From NCBI GenBank assembly GCA_021186555.1, contig JAJKFL010000005.1, positions 41,783,635 to 41,847,634 of the forward strand: 64,000 nucleotides of DNA. Reading direction: 5' to 3'. The notes under the pieces are model-generated. The model was not told the DNA's origin. It was given only the letters and a program-made list of their open reading frames with translations, and did no database searches. A program made the position numbers and the translations under genes. Of the stretch, positions 24,833 to 35,874 are shown one piece after another (the first letter of the stretch is position 1; every line of letters starts with the position of its first letter). The DNA comes from Reticulitermes speratus. Lineage: Eukaryota; Arthropoda; Insecta; Blattodea; Rhinotermitidae.

Positions 24833-25097
24833 TTTTTTTCCTATGGCTCAACAGCCCCTTTTCTGGTGCCTAGGCCTCCTCATTTCGAGGTTTCATGATC
24901 ACACACATTTGAAACACACCACACTCGGTAGGACTCCTCTGGACGAGGGACCAGCTCGTCACAGAGACCTCTACCTGACAACACACAACACTCACAAGAG
25001 ACAGACATCCATGCCCCCGGTGGGATTCGAACCCACGACCCTAGTAAGCGAGCGGCCGCACACCCACGTCTTAGACCGCACGGCCACTGGGATCGGC
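24833..25097 (-). mobile_element. SINE-A with 13-bp target duplication
   Basis: Complete minus-strand SINE-A. The head complement at the right ends GCACGGCCACTGGGATCGGC with box B complement GGGATTCGAACCCACG. The tail complement at the left is CTATGGCTCAACAGCCCC. GATATCAAGCAAT occurs on both sides (24820-24832 and 25098-25110), a clear target-site duplication. Confidence 0.95.
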
Positions 25098-25189
25098 GAT
25101 ATCAAGCAATATAACATCAATATACTGTATAGAGAACTGTAACCACTCTTCTTTTTTTTTATGGGTGTGAAACTCTATCTCTGACATTA

Positions 25190-25590
25190 ACACGTTTTGA
25201 GTGTGTTCGAGATTGAGTGCTAAGGAAGTGGTTTGGGCCTAAGAGGAAGGAAGCTAAGTGAGACTGGAGAATTTCATAATTAGAAGTTTCGTAATTTATA
25301 CTCCTCTACAAATATTTTTCGGATGATAAGTCAAAAAATTGAGAGGGGCGGGGTATATGTCACGTAGAGGGGAGAAGATAAATGCAGAGAGAGTTCTTGA
25401 AGGCGTCGGTGTAGACGGACAGACAGTATTACAATGGAGCTTAAAGAAATTGAATGGAGTTAATGTCTCAGTATAGGAACAAGTGTTGAGCTGTTGTGAA
25501 CACGGTAATGAACTTTCTGATTCCATAAAATTTGGGAATTTCTTAACTAGATGCGGAACCATTAGCTTCTGAAGAATAACTCCGTTGCTT
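25190..25590 (+). pseudogene. LINE reverse-transcriptase C-terminal relic
   Basis: Aligns by segment order with 51190-51605: GGTTTGGGCCTAAGAGGAAG (FGPKR), CATAATTAGAAGTTTCGTAA, then TTTATACTCCTCTACAAATA, GGATGATAAGTC, and a 3' end TGAACACGGTAATGAACTTT followed by CTGATTCCATAAAATTTGGG. Many stops and gaps; no intact frame. Confidence 0.5.
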
Positions 25591-25642
25591 GGATTTGGCA
25601 GTGAGCCAGTGAGTGAGTGAGTTACTCGGTTATTTAATTATC

Positions 25643-25682
<40 letters not shown>
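25643..25682. repeat. (TTAG)n microsatellite
   Basis: About ten tandem TTAG units. It is a tetramer and differs from the insect telomere pentamer TTAGG. Confidence 0.95.
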
Positions 25683-25683
<1 letters not shown>

Positions 25684-26079
25684 GGTTGTTTGTTTGTTTT
25701 CTGACATGTGTTATGTATGTGTTCAAGTATGCCACATGTTTCGACCATCTTTATATTCATTGATTTAGTGTTAATATTGATTTAGTAATAGTATTTGGCT
25801 GAGAGTATAAATTATGAAGCTGCGCACGATGTTCGATCGGTCAGGCACCTGTGGGATATGTAACATGTTAGTTGTACACTGAAATAATGTCGGAACTGCA
25901 GCTCCATTGTCGGCTTTTGTGACGTTACCCGAGATAATGTACATCAACAATGGACAAAGCAGGTGCAGCTACGACGTAACAGAGTAGTCTTATGCTGCAG
26001 AGAATGCCAGTTCGAATCCAGACGGAGACCTCTCGTAATATTTGACATTTCATCCAGGTGAATACCGTGATAATATCTC

Positions 26080-26500
26080 TCCCTTCCTTTATCATGAAAT
26101 GCCATTTCCACCTCTCATCCTCACCATCTGTCTGGTAAGGTACATCTTAATCCTAAAATTGTCTCATTCTTGGTCTTTCAACTAGACTTTTCCAACTACT
26201 TCCCCCACCAAATACTGTACACATTTCTCGTTCGTCTTTCAAGCTAAAGGTTCTCAGCCAATAATCGTAAGCTGTCTGGTAAGATACATCTTAATCCTAA
26301 ATCCGTCTCATTCTTGGTCTTTCAACTAGACTTTTCCAACTACTTTCCCCACCAAATACTGTACACATTTCTCGTTCCTCTTTCAAGCTAAAGGTTCTCA
26401 GCCAATAATCGTAAGCTCCTAATTCTACTGTTCCAACAACACTAGACGACATGCAGGTCTGTAGAGCAGAACATTTCTCGTCGAGGCTCTGAACTGACAA
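26080..26500 (-). pseudogene. LINE relic with internal 144-bp tandem duplication
   Basis: The plus strand contains GTCTTTCAACTAGACTTTTC then CCACCAAATACTGTACACAT, the counterpart of the GTCTAGGTTTTCC...CCACCAAAACCCTCTGTACAC segment at 17065-17125, so it is a minus-strand LINE 3' relic. Units 26128-26271 and 26272-26415 are direct tandem copies of 144 bp with six differences by eye. The duplication postdates the insertion. Confidence 0.55.
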
Positions 26501-27714
26501 TTACTTTACCCTTCTTCCATCCAAATATTTTCTGAACACTGTTTTCGAACTCTTATAATACATGTTCTTTCACAATAAGGGAAAACGTTTAACTCTCATG
26601 CAGAACCAACGGCAAAATTATTCTTTCAGTAACTTGTTCTTTAGCGTTTTCAAGAGGCGTAGTTGTACTTTTGTGTAGCTGACTGTTACTAAATGAAAGG
26701 TCGACATTTTAATTTAAAAGTTATTACAAACACATGAAAAGGGTAAAATAAACGGACTGATACTTATACTATAGATCTGAGCTAAAGTATTGCAAGTAGG
26801 TGCTGATATCACTGTGGCTTAGCATTATACCGTGAGGCTTGGCAGGAGCGCTGCGGGTAAGCTTCAGCTCGATTTTGGTGAGTGAACACCTTCGAACCCC
26901 GGTACATTTAGTCGCGGAACTAGAGTTGTTAGTGCTATTTGGTCCTCACACTTGTTAGTGGTGTCAAACAAAATCCCAAACCTCCAAGCGGGATTCAAAC
27001 TCTGGCCTTACACGCCGTTGTTCTCATTGTTTTATGACGTTTTTCCCTGCTAATTTCTTCAAGTGCGAGTTTCTATTAAATTCACTTCAACATATCGCGC
27101 CTCTTTTATTAAAAATGTGCTAACTGTCACTTTGAGCTACATTGAGTTACGTGTAGCACGTAATTGAACTAATGGTCCTCTGTGATGTGTAAAAAGGTGA
27201 CAACTGCATCTTCAAGAATAATCAAGATAGTTGGGGGATATCTTACCTCTCAAAGCATTTGTAATATATAGAACGGAGTCGTCTTCTTGCATCTCCTGTA
27301 AAATTGATGTTTTGTGGGTTGTCCCCTTTTTACAAAATAGGGACGATATATAGTTATATCAGATTTCACAGCTTCTCCCTCTTTGTAATTTTTAATATGC
27401 AAATTGAAATATGATTTTTCGGGTTTTAAAGGCGGGGATTTTTCGGAGTGTTGATCTGAGTTTTGTCTTTGTGTAGTGTTGTTGGATGATACCGACGTTT
27501 CGCAGGAACATGCTGCTCCAATCTTTAGGGTTTAAGACATTAGATCCAAGTTGACGTTGAAGTCGGGCTAGAACATGTGCCTTTGTACAGCGGGTAGCAT
27601 CCTGGTTTCTCAGACGTTTCGCTTTACTGTCTCTGTTAGTCCGCCTCCCCTTCCCGTGGTTTTGATTGGCCACATTCACTGCAACAAGCTTCTTTAAATG
27701 GAGATGAGTGCCTA
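26501..27714. other. Unannotated stretch
   Basis: No gene recognised. 26820-27005 has SINE-like words (CTTCGAACCCCGGTACA, GCGGGATTCAAACTCTGG) but no second copy or clear ends. Confidence 0.4.
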
Positions 27715-27890
27715 ACATCACGTTCTGGCCTCTTTATTCCCAGGGAAGGAGCCTCAGTACCCATTGAACAGGGGGGCTGGGTGGGCTCTGGAGCCGGTCT
27801 GGATATTTTTACAGAAGAGAAAATTTCTTGCCCCTGTCGGGATTCGGACCGCAGAATACCCGGGCCGTAGCCTAGCCTCTATACTCTCTA
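27715..27890 (-). mobile_element. SINE-B, partial
   Basis: Contains GGCCTCTTTATTCCCAGGGA, GTACCCATTGAACAGG, GGCTGGGTGGGCTCTGGAGC and CCGGTCTGGAT, then the minus-strand head with GGGATTCGGACCGCAGAATA. The 3' portion beyond the CACG word is missing. Confidence 0.7.
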
Positions 27891-28261
27891 GACAATCTTG
27901 TCTCTTTATATATGGTTATTAAAACCTCATATGTGGCTATGGGATATAAATAATATTCATTTTATTCTGGGGTACGAAAAAGGACCCCACTCAGTCAAAC
28001 ATGGACGTTTATGGCTTAGTCAAACACATTCTCACCCGAATCACTTAAGGTGCAAGCTTGAGTACAAAAGGGTTCCGTTCTGTCCGTCAGCAGAACAATT
28101 TCTATAAAGGTGATTTTCCCCCAAAATCGGGTATATATTTAGTCCCCGTTGCCCATGATAGGTCTACTTGTATATATGCCACAGATTGCGAAACGTTTAT
28201 GTTCTCAGAAAGCAGCAGCGTGGCTTCATGTCAGTGGGGTCGTCGTGTGATCGCTGGAATA

Positions 28262-28850
28262 TGAAATAATGAAGATAAGACTCAGGCCATCTATTTCTCT
28301 CGAAGATGTAGACCGGGTGAGGCTGCTCCTACGTTGAACAAACAGAAGGCCCCCTTTGTGCATTATGTGAAATAGGTCGATGTAAGCTTTGACAGAGATT
28401 GTATGAAGAATGCATATGGAAACCTTCGACGCCGAGACCTTCCAAACATTTACTAGCGTTACATCCTACCAGAAGTTATAGATTAAAGGATAAAATTAAA
28501 TTAGCCCTCCACAAAGCCCTCGTTAAATTCGTAATGACTTATACCAGCACCGCATGGGAATTTGCGGCAAAAATCCGTGTCATGAAATTGTGACGTCTGC
28601 AAAACAAGATTCTCCGCACGACTGGAAACTTTCCAAAGCGCACACACCGATTCGCTATTTGCATATGGCTTTCAAACTACCGTAAATTTATGATTATATC
28701 GCATAATTATGTAGGCAGCAGGCGGAAGTCATACAACATCATGAAAACATTAACGTTACAAGACAAACCCGGCACAGGACGCATAAGAAGCTTACACTTT
28801 GCCAGCGGTCAGGCTTACGACCGTTCAAACGCCTAAGCTACCGTTGCTGC
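28262..28850 (+). pseudogene. Jockey-type reverse transcriptase C-terminal region, broken
   Basis: Reading with frameshifts gives segments KTQAIYFSRRCRPGEAAPTL, KIKLALHKALVKFVMTYTS, TAWEFAAK and FPKRTHRFAICIWLSN. Near 28720-28745 there is a CRQQAEVIQHHEN-like segment, and at about 28795-28815 an LCQRSGLRPFK-like one. These match, in order, the thumb and downstream region of Jockey-clade insect LINE reverse transcriptases. At least two frameshifts and several stops are present. The upstream palm with the YXDD site is absent, so it is a 5'-truncated, inactive copy. Confidence 0.75.
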
Positions 28851-29049
28851 TAAGTAAGTTGAGGCATGTTCTCTTGTACAAGCCTGGACTGAGAGAGGCT
28901 CTGTGTATACTCTATACAGACTAGAGTATTTATAGTAGTTAGTAAATGCTAACAAGGACAGGCCAGTATTTCGTCGGACGGGACGCCCGATAAAGGCAAA
29001 CCTGCAAAAGTTAAGACAGGCAAATATCTTGTCATAAGCGTAGACAGGG

Positions 29050-29416
29050 TCGACCTTGGTGGACTAGTGGTTAGCGTGCTCGCCACTGGACCGAGGTCGA
29101 TGGATTTTTAAGGATGATAAAAATCCGGAGCACCACTTCCTTCGGAGGGGAAGTAAAGCCGTCAGTCCCATGTCGTAGATTTACGGCATGTAAAAGAACC
29201 TTACGGCATGAATAGAACTAGTAGTGCTTGTAAGCAAAATTCTCACCCAAGTCTCCTGACTGACTGCCAGATGGCTCTGGCAGTCACGTCAGGATCGAGT
29301 AGAAAGGCGCGGCCAGTGGGCCGGTCCCTCACTGCCGGAAAGAGGAGGCCCAAGCCCATATAGGGCTGTCGAGCCATGGTTATTATTATTATTATTATTA
29401 TATATTATTATATTAT
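29050..29416 (+). mobile_element. SINE-C with 15-bp target duplication
   Basis: The head TCGACCTTGGTGGACTAGTG then GTTAGCGTGCTCGCC looks tRNA-like but differs from SINE-A. The body contains CATGTCGTAGATTTACGGCA and CTGACTGACTGCCAGATGGC. The 3' end GGAGGCCCAAGCCCATATAG then GGCTGTCGAGCCAT is the SINE-A tail, followed by (ATT)n. TAAGCGTAGACAGGG flanks it (29035-29049 and 29417-29431). Confidence 0.92.
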
Positions 29417-30493
29417 TAAGCGTAGACAGGGGCTCGATACCAAAGCGTACCACTGACTGACCTTCAGTTTTGACGTGATTTCGACCAACAGCCTTAAATC
29501 TGACCCTATTCCTTCAGCCCCGAAGATGGCAGCATTTTCCTCCCAAACGTTTCTGTCAGCCTACAACACTACACCGTATTTACAACCAGAAGGCGACAAT
29601 TTTCATACTAGAAAGAATGTTTCGCGTAAAAGTTGTAGCTATATGTATCTCGATGTAGTATACTTTATGCCTAGCCCCAAAGGTTCATGGCGCCTATTAG
29701 TATGAAAGTAATCTGATTAGCTGAATTGAAACTCAGCTGAGTGAAGTTTCTCAGATCCTGGGTAACCGGCCATCTTGTCAATCCTGATCTCGTTCTATGA
29801 TAAAATCTCGACTTTTGGAATTTTAAAAGCGTTCAAAGATATGCCATTGCCGCTGAGGTAGACAAGTTTTTAAATTATACTTGTAGGCTTATAGGAATTT
29901 AGCAATAATCGGATAAAGCCTGGGGGGATTCTGAAAGCAGTACGTAACGGTTCTTGCCTATCCACTTTCGCAGTTTGAGTATTTCTTATCACTTACACTT
30001 TACGATCCAGTTCGAAATAAAATGCTCCCTCATCTCCAGTCTCTTCCTTTTAACACTATAGTCTCCTTTATTGATATGTTAATTTCACGCTCTTTTTTAA
30101 CGCTTTCGAAAGGAATTCCTTCTATTCAATTGCATTGCTAAACGACTTTCTTTATTTTTGTAAGCGATCTTCTCTTTCCTTATTTCACTTTTATTTTATC
30201 ATTTCTGCTGTACATTTGTTTTTGTAAATATAAACTTGATAGGTGACAGTTTTGGTCACAAAATTTTTGAATTAATTTTCAGCATTCTCTATATACAAGC
30301 TTATGGTATCATATCCGTTCCTCTGTCCGTCCTGCTTAATATTTAATTCAACAATTGGCTGACAACATTCATACATTAGACTCGGCATGATCACCCGGAA
30401 ATAGAAGACAGGCGACAGTTTATGTATTTTTCATTTCATGCCTTCAATATTAAAACCTTTACGAATTTTCAAATTTCTGAGTTTCTAGCAATA

Positions 30494-30747
30494 CTAAAAA
30501 AAGTTCACCTTATAACGTGACATGAAGGCATATAGGGGGAGTAGGGGTATAGCCTTATTCTTTATTTAACCTCGGCACTGGGTGGGGGTGGGTTGTTAAC
30601 GCCACGCCCCGGCCAATGTATGAGACTGGCTGGGCCCAAGCGCCGGTATAGAAGGGTGCGGGAAACCGCTCGCGCCACCGGGATTTGATCACCGGAACGC
30701 CAAGCCCGTACCGAGTCGCTATACCGATTACGCTATCCCGGGCCACC
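30494..30747 (-). mobile_element. SINE-B with 12-bp target duplication
   Basis: Complete minus-strand copy: AAGTTCACCTTATAACGTGA at the left, CACGCCCCGGCC and CTGGCTGGGCCCAAGCGCCG in the body, and at the right the tRNA-like head complement GTACCGAGTCGCTATACCGA then TTACGCTATCCCGGGCC. TTTCTAGCAATA flanks it on both sides (30482-30493 and 30748-30759). Confidence 0.92.
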
Positions 30748-30975
30748 TTTCTAGCAATATTAACCCCACGTAATGTGGTGTTCTGAAATACGCATGATAA
30801 TGGAGATTCTAGTGTAATATAAACAGTCAAAACATCAAATAGCGCGGTGACCCCTAGCGATATACACGTATGATATTTAGCTCTTGGGCCGAATTTTTTC
30901 GATTCCAGTGAAAGAATAAAGCCTGGAAGTTTGTTGAAGGTCACACAGCGTCCTGTTTTATCTGACTGGGTACCT

Positions 30976-31725
30976 GATATCTGTCGTCTTCCAAAAGCCT
31001 GATATCTGTCTTCTTCCAAAAGCCTGATATCTGTCGTCTTCCAAAATCCTGATATCTGTCGTCTTCCAAAAGCCTGACATCTGTCGTCTTCCAAAAGCCT
31101 GATATCTGTCGTCTTCCAAAAGCCTGATATCTGTCGTCTTCCAAAAGCCTGATATCTGTCGTCTTCCAAAAGCCTGACATCTGTCGTCTTCCAAAAGCCT
31201 GACATCTGTCGTCTTCCAAAAGCCTGATATCTGTAGTCTTCCAAACGCCTGATATCTGTCGTCTTCCAAAAGCCTGACATCTGTCGTCTTCCAAAAGCCT
31301 GACATCTGTCGTCTTCCAAAAGCCTGATATCTGTCGTCTTCCAAACGCCTTATATCTGTCGTCTTCCAAAATCCTGATATCTGTCGTCTTCCAAAAGCCT
31401 GATATCTGTCGTCTTTCAAAAGCCTGATATCTGTCGTCTTCCAAAAGCCTGATATCTGTCGTCTTCCAAAAGCCTGACATCTGTCGTCTTCCAAAAGCCT
31501 GATATCTGTCGTCTTCCAAACGCCTGATATCTGTCGTCTTCCAAAAGCCTGATATCTGTCGTCTTCCAAAAGCCTGATATCTGTCGTCTTTCAAAAGCCT
31601 GATATCTGTCGTCTTCCAAAAGCCTGATATCTGTCGTCTTCCAAAAGCCTGATATCTGTCGTCTTCCAAACGCCTGATATCTGTCGTCTTCCAAACGCCT
31701 GATATCTGTCGTCTTCCATAAGCCT
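30976..31725. repeat. 25-bp minisatellite, 30 units
   Basis: Thirty consecutive units, each exactly 25 bp, unit GATATCTGTCGTCTTCCAAA then AGCCT. No indels were found in 750 bp; variation is limited to a few substitutions (GACAT for GATAT, ACGCCT or ATCCT for AGCCT, TTTC for TTCC). The minus strand lacks stops in every phase, so three overlapping frames of up to 309 residues appear with a 25-residue period. That follows from the unit being stop-free and does not argue for a protein. Variant order suggests block duplications of four units (units 9-11 and 13-15) and seven units (around units 15-22 and 22-29). Confidence 0.98.
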
Positions 31726-33373
31726 CAGCAAAAGCATTCGACAGGAAACGATACAAATAATCCCCACAAGCCACTGAGTAAACAGTTGACGCTAGCAATG
31801 ACGTGAGATTGTTGTACGTTTGTGTGACATCGAGAGAAGTAAGAATTAGCAAATTAACAAACATTTCCAACCCTGGGAAACGTCGAACGCCCTGTTGGGA
31901 TTTGGGGGCGGGGGGGGGGGGTTAGAGGTAACAAAATGGTGTTGGTGTGAAATTTCCATTCAGTGGATGAGGGTGGTAGATAAGGTTCGTAAAGGGATTG
32001 GAGGGACTGGGGGAGCTGTGAAATGTAATAGTCATTTTAGTGTACGTATACATTACAGTTCGGCCATTGGTAGATGGGTTGAGACGGAAGGTGTAGTATA
32101 TGGTTAGAATACATGGGTAACGTCCCTGGTTCCCGTCAGTCACCCTTGTGTCGAGAACACGCTGAATTAATTTCTAGGGGGTAGTGTCCGTGTGTTCAGA
32201 GGGCGGTAGAGGCAAACCTCCTGGCTTACTGACAGGCAGACGACCACTCGTCCACACTTGTCATGAAAGCAAGTTTAGCTATTTATACGCACAGGGACAT
32301 TCCAGTAACATGAATGTCGATGAGAATTCTCGTCACTCAGTGTTCTGGAATATTGAACTCTCTGACGTGATTACTGACAATCACGCTACCACATAGGTTG
32401 TTCACAAAACTGGGTGCAGGAATCTACCGAATGCTTCAACACATTTTCCATGACAGACAAATTTGTCATCATGAATACTGACACCACTACAGGCTTCGAG
32501 TTACATGTTTTCATATCAGTTGGAACTTTTCAGAAAATCATTAACTGCGTGAGCTTTGGATATACGTGTAATATGCTTAAATATCTCCTTGATATTATCT
32601 AATTTTGTATCGTTTGAAGATATTTAGAGAACTCGATTGACATCAGTTAAATAACTTTCAAAAAAATCTTTCTAATCGACGTGCTCGCATACAGTATGGC
32701 ATGTATGAAGTTAGAAAGGAAGTTTCAGGGGTTAAGAACAAAATACTCCTATGTATCGCAGATTTCATTAATATACAACCACCCAAATAGGTCTACATAA
32801 AATGTTTTTATTTAATTTAATATGTATTAATTTTAAAATGTAAAACCTCAACGGCAAAAGTATGTGTCATAATGTAACCTTCATAGTGGTCTTAGAACTT
32901 AAATGTATCGAGCACAAATAATCAAAATAAAATTACTTAAAGGGGCATTTGGATCATATTACATTGCTGAATTCGCTTAATAACACAATATGATGTACAG
33001 TCTAAAAATATATTACAGAATCAATCCCGGGTGTTCAAATGTTGCAACTCACGTGTGTCTTGCAACACTGGGCAGTAACAGAGACATCTGCCACGAACAG
33101 CCAGCAATATCAAGTGCCTTAAGATTTACAGTGAGGTCATAAAATGCCCTTGGGTGGAGGCTTTCCCAATCATAAATAGAAAAGATTGACCTGTATTCGA
33201 GGACCGCAGGGATTTTAAACTGACTGAAGGAACTCCAACATCACTTCGAAATAACGTTACGTGGATAGACGTTTTAGAAGCATTGAAAGTATTTAAAAAT
33301 AAAATTTAAAGCACGAATGTATGTTTATTTAACTATCAATCACACACAACAAGCTCTTTTGTACACATTATCC
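31726..33373. other. Unannotated stretch
   Basis: No gene recognised. A G-run lies near 31907-31921. Confidence 0.5.
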
Positions 33374-33416
33374 TGGCGACTAGTTTCAGCTCTAGACACG
33401 AGCCAACATCAGGCCA
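33374..33416 (-). ncRNA. Hammerhead-like motif
   Basis: Minus strand reads TGGC-CTGATGTT-GGCTC-GTGTCTA-GAGCT-GAAAC-TAGTC-GCCA: 4-bp stem I, 5-bp stem II including one G-U, intact GAAA, and a GTC cleavage triplet. The only core departure is T for A at the end of CTGATGA, together with the extra T seen in the other motifs of this family. Confidence 0.45.
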
Positions 33417-35341
33417 CTAACAAGAACAGTAAAAATTGGGAAACTCTGTTTATTATAGGATTGAGAGCTCCCCCTTTACATCAAAAGATACGTTGTAAAT
33501 GTGTGTAAAACAAGTGAGGTTTTTTTTGTTCATGAGGCCTAAGCGAAGTATTAAAACTGTAACGTGTAGTAAGTATAAAAATACCGAAGTGGTTATAAAA
33601 TAATAAAATTATTTCAAAGCAAAATGTCAGTTGTAAAGGTATTAAATATATATAAAAGCAGTACTTATACCGTACGGTATGCAATGTATTCCACATACGC
33701 ATGTAGCAGCGAAACATCTTGTATTAAATAACGCACATTTTTATGTTCCCACAAGAGTGCACTTGACCACGCCTTGCGCTGGTAATTCATTTTTATTTTA
33801 ATTATCTATCTTGTGTATAATATTAAAAACATTTTTGCATTTACGGAAATTCTCATATATGATACATACGAAGATAGCCCTCATGTAACTTGATGTCGTA
33901 CACATATAATTTTTGTTGAACCATCTCTATACAGAAAACTTCTTCGCGACTAACTGGAGCCGACATTGTTCTGGTGTTGAAGAGGCTAATGTTTTGTAAT
34001 GTCACTCGATGTCGTGCTCAGAAGGTTCTGCTATTCTAATCTGACATGCCATCCATTGGGGCACGTAATGGGAACGGACTGCCTTGAAATTACTCACCAC
34101 ACCGTCGAGGCTAGGACGGAAAAAAGAGGAAATCGAATGTAATAGCAGGCCTAGACTGCTGGAATGTTAGCAACAAAAAATAACAGCGGTATTGTGTTAA
34201 AGTTTAGAAGGCGGTGAAATTTAGTATGAAATTCTCTGAAACTGTTTCTATATTGGATGTTGCCAGAGTAAATTTACGTCGCTTTTTTCTATCACAGAGT
34301 CTACTTGCAGGTTAAAACAGTACTGCCAATGAACATTAATAAAATACACCATTCGTCTAATAGACTTAACTATTTAATATTCGCTCTACTTTAATCTGTA
34401 CAGTAACCATTAAACATTAAAAAGTGCGTTTGTCACATTTTCGTGGTTGTCAAATCATTATATTTACATCTGTAATTTGAGTGTCTATTGAAATATTTTT
34501 TTTTCAAATGTATTTTTGAACTTGTCTACTTCGTTGATCTTGTTGGTGATTTATTGCAAACGTAATGAATCTGTTTGCAGATCAATCAATACATTTCCTG
34601 TTACATATGCTGTATGTTTAATGCTAAAGTTATTATGCCGAATACGTGGAAGAATTTTTTTTTCTATGTGCTTCTATAAATATATGCAGTATTGAAATAT
34701 GTGGCACCTAAAAATTACATATGTGTTATGTAAAACTTAATAATTGTGTGTCCGTTAGTCTGTTTTCAAGCAACTAATAAAATTGTACTTAAAAATCGTA
34801 TAAAATAAGGGATGTTTTGGACCGATAAGAATGACACAATGTAACAATTTTAATGTAGACTAAAAATAAAGTAACATTTTCTTCATGTAAACTAAAAATA
34901 AAGTAATATGTACGTAATGGGTGTGTGTGTGGGTGAGTAGATGAGTAGGCAAGTAGGCAGATAGCTTCAGTTTAGACTATTATTTGTTAATTATAATACA
35001 TTCCTTTCAAAGCAGTTAACTCATATAATTGAGAGGGACAATTTAGGAAACTGGATGTTGGTTCTCAGTTGTAATTGCAAAGATCTGCTGCAAAATTGCA
35101 ATGACCTACTGCAGAATTGCAACAATGTCCTGTAAAATTGCTTGATGTTAATTAGGAAAATTTTCCCGCAAAGTCAAAACATTTTCGAGATTTGAGATTC
35201 TCGCAAGGGTGTTTAGTTTTGCAAAAATGTCGAAATTAGTTGAATAGTTTGAAATGGAACATGCAGATGGATGGATAGCCAGGCTGTACATCCTCATTAC
35301 CCATTCTTATTTCGAAGTCTATGCAAATGTGATATGCAAAT
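33417..35341. other. Unannotated AT-rich stretch
   Basis: No gene recognised. Short direct repeats of ACTAAAAATAAAGTAA occur near 34858-34905, and a GT/GTAG-rich patch at 34920-34960. Confidence 0.45.
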
Positions 35342-35490
35342 GATGTTACGCCGTGTTGACTGGTAAATAGTTACCATGCTTCGGAGGACGTAGTGCTACC
35401 GAAATGCTGATAGTAATTTACCAGTCGACAAGGCGTAACATCCCAGAAGACTTGAATCTTCACCAACACCGATGCCAGAATCCAAAATCT
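35342..35490. mobile_element. Palindromic foldback MITE, second copy
   Basis: Imperfect arms (35342-35382 and 35397-35442) contain GATGTTACGCCGTGTTGACT then GGTAAAT and the complement ATTTACCAGTCGACAAGGCG then TAACATC. After the palindrome comes CCCAGAAGACTTGAATCTTC then ACCAACACCGATGCC, a right-hand extension shared with the copies at 10655 and 59108. Confidence 0.65.
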
Positions 35491-35738
35491 CACAAGGCAA
35501 ACAAATATTTTCTAACTTGCCAATTTTCCCATTCAGTTTACGCTTACATAATTAAGTCTATATCCATTAGTAATGTTAGCATTTGTACTCAAAGACTTCC
35601 CACTATATAAAATGTGAATATATAACGGGTATCACATTGTCCATGCGCGGTGTAATTTCAAGTGGTGAGTGGTGTGAACGTTTTTCCGGCGTACTGCTGA
35701 GTTATGTTGTAACGGTGATGACTTTCTTGTGTCTGCAG

Positions 35739-35874
35739 ATGGACTATGGGTGAGCGGATTGCAGAGGTTCGATAAGCAGCCGAGTACACTGAGGTGAACC
35801 CCGGGGAGGATGCTCTCATGACCTGCAAAGTGTTCAACAAAAGAGGAACCTGTTCCTGGCAAAAAGATAATAAG
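35739..35874 (+). CDS. Candidate exon: immunoglobulin-domain cell-surface receptor (partial, one-base frameshift)
   Basis: This is the only likely host coding sequence. A pyrimidine-rich 3' splice site (ending TTTCTTGTGTCTGCAG) precedes position 35739, and AAG is followed by GTAGGC after 35874. The first frame (35741-35779) reads GLWVSGLQRFDKQ. After a one-base offset at about 35780-35782 the second frame reads EYTEVNPGEDALMTCKVFNK and then RGTCSWQKDNK. This is the A-to-C strand half of an Ig domain: Cys (35824-35826), then Trp eleven residues later (35857-35859) in a CSWQKD context, as in invertebrate Kirre/Roughest/Nephrin-type adhesion receptors. The exon would start two bases into a codon and end on a codon boundary, about where a secreted protein's mature N-terminus begins. 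The offset may be an assembly error, a natural mutation or a sign of a pseudogene. The family is inference; other Ig receptors are possible. No neighbouring exon was found. Confidence 0.6.

Noticed and set aside
25643..25682. Telomere-like repeat
   Set aside because: The unit is TTAG, not the insect pentamer TTAGG; a short interstitial microsatellite.
30941..31870. 309-residue minus-strand frame with 25-residue repeats
   Set aside because: It lies on the 25-bp minisatellite. A stop-free unit whose length is not a multiple of three opens all three frames automatically; by chance about a third of random 25-bp units would be stop-free on a given strand.
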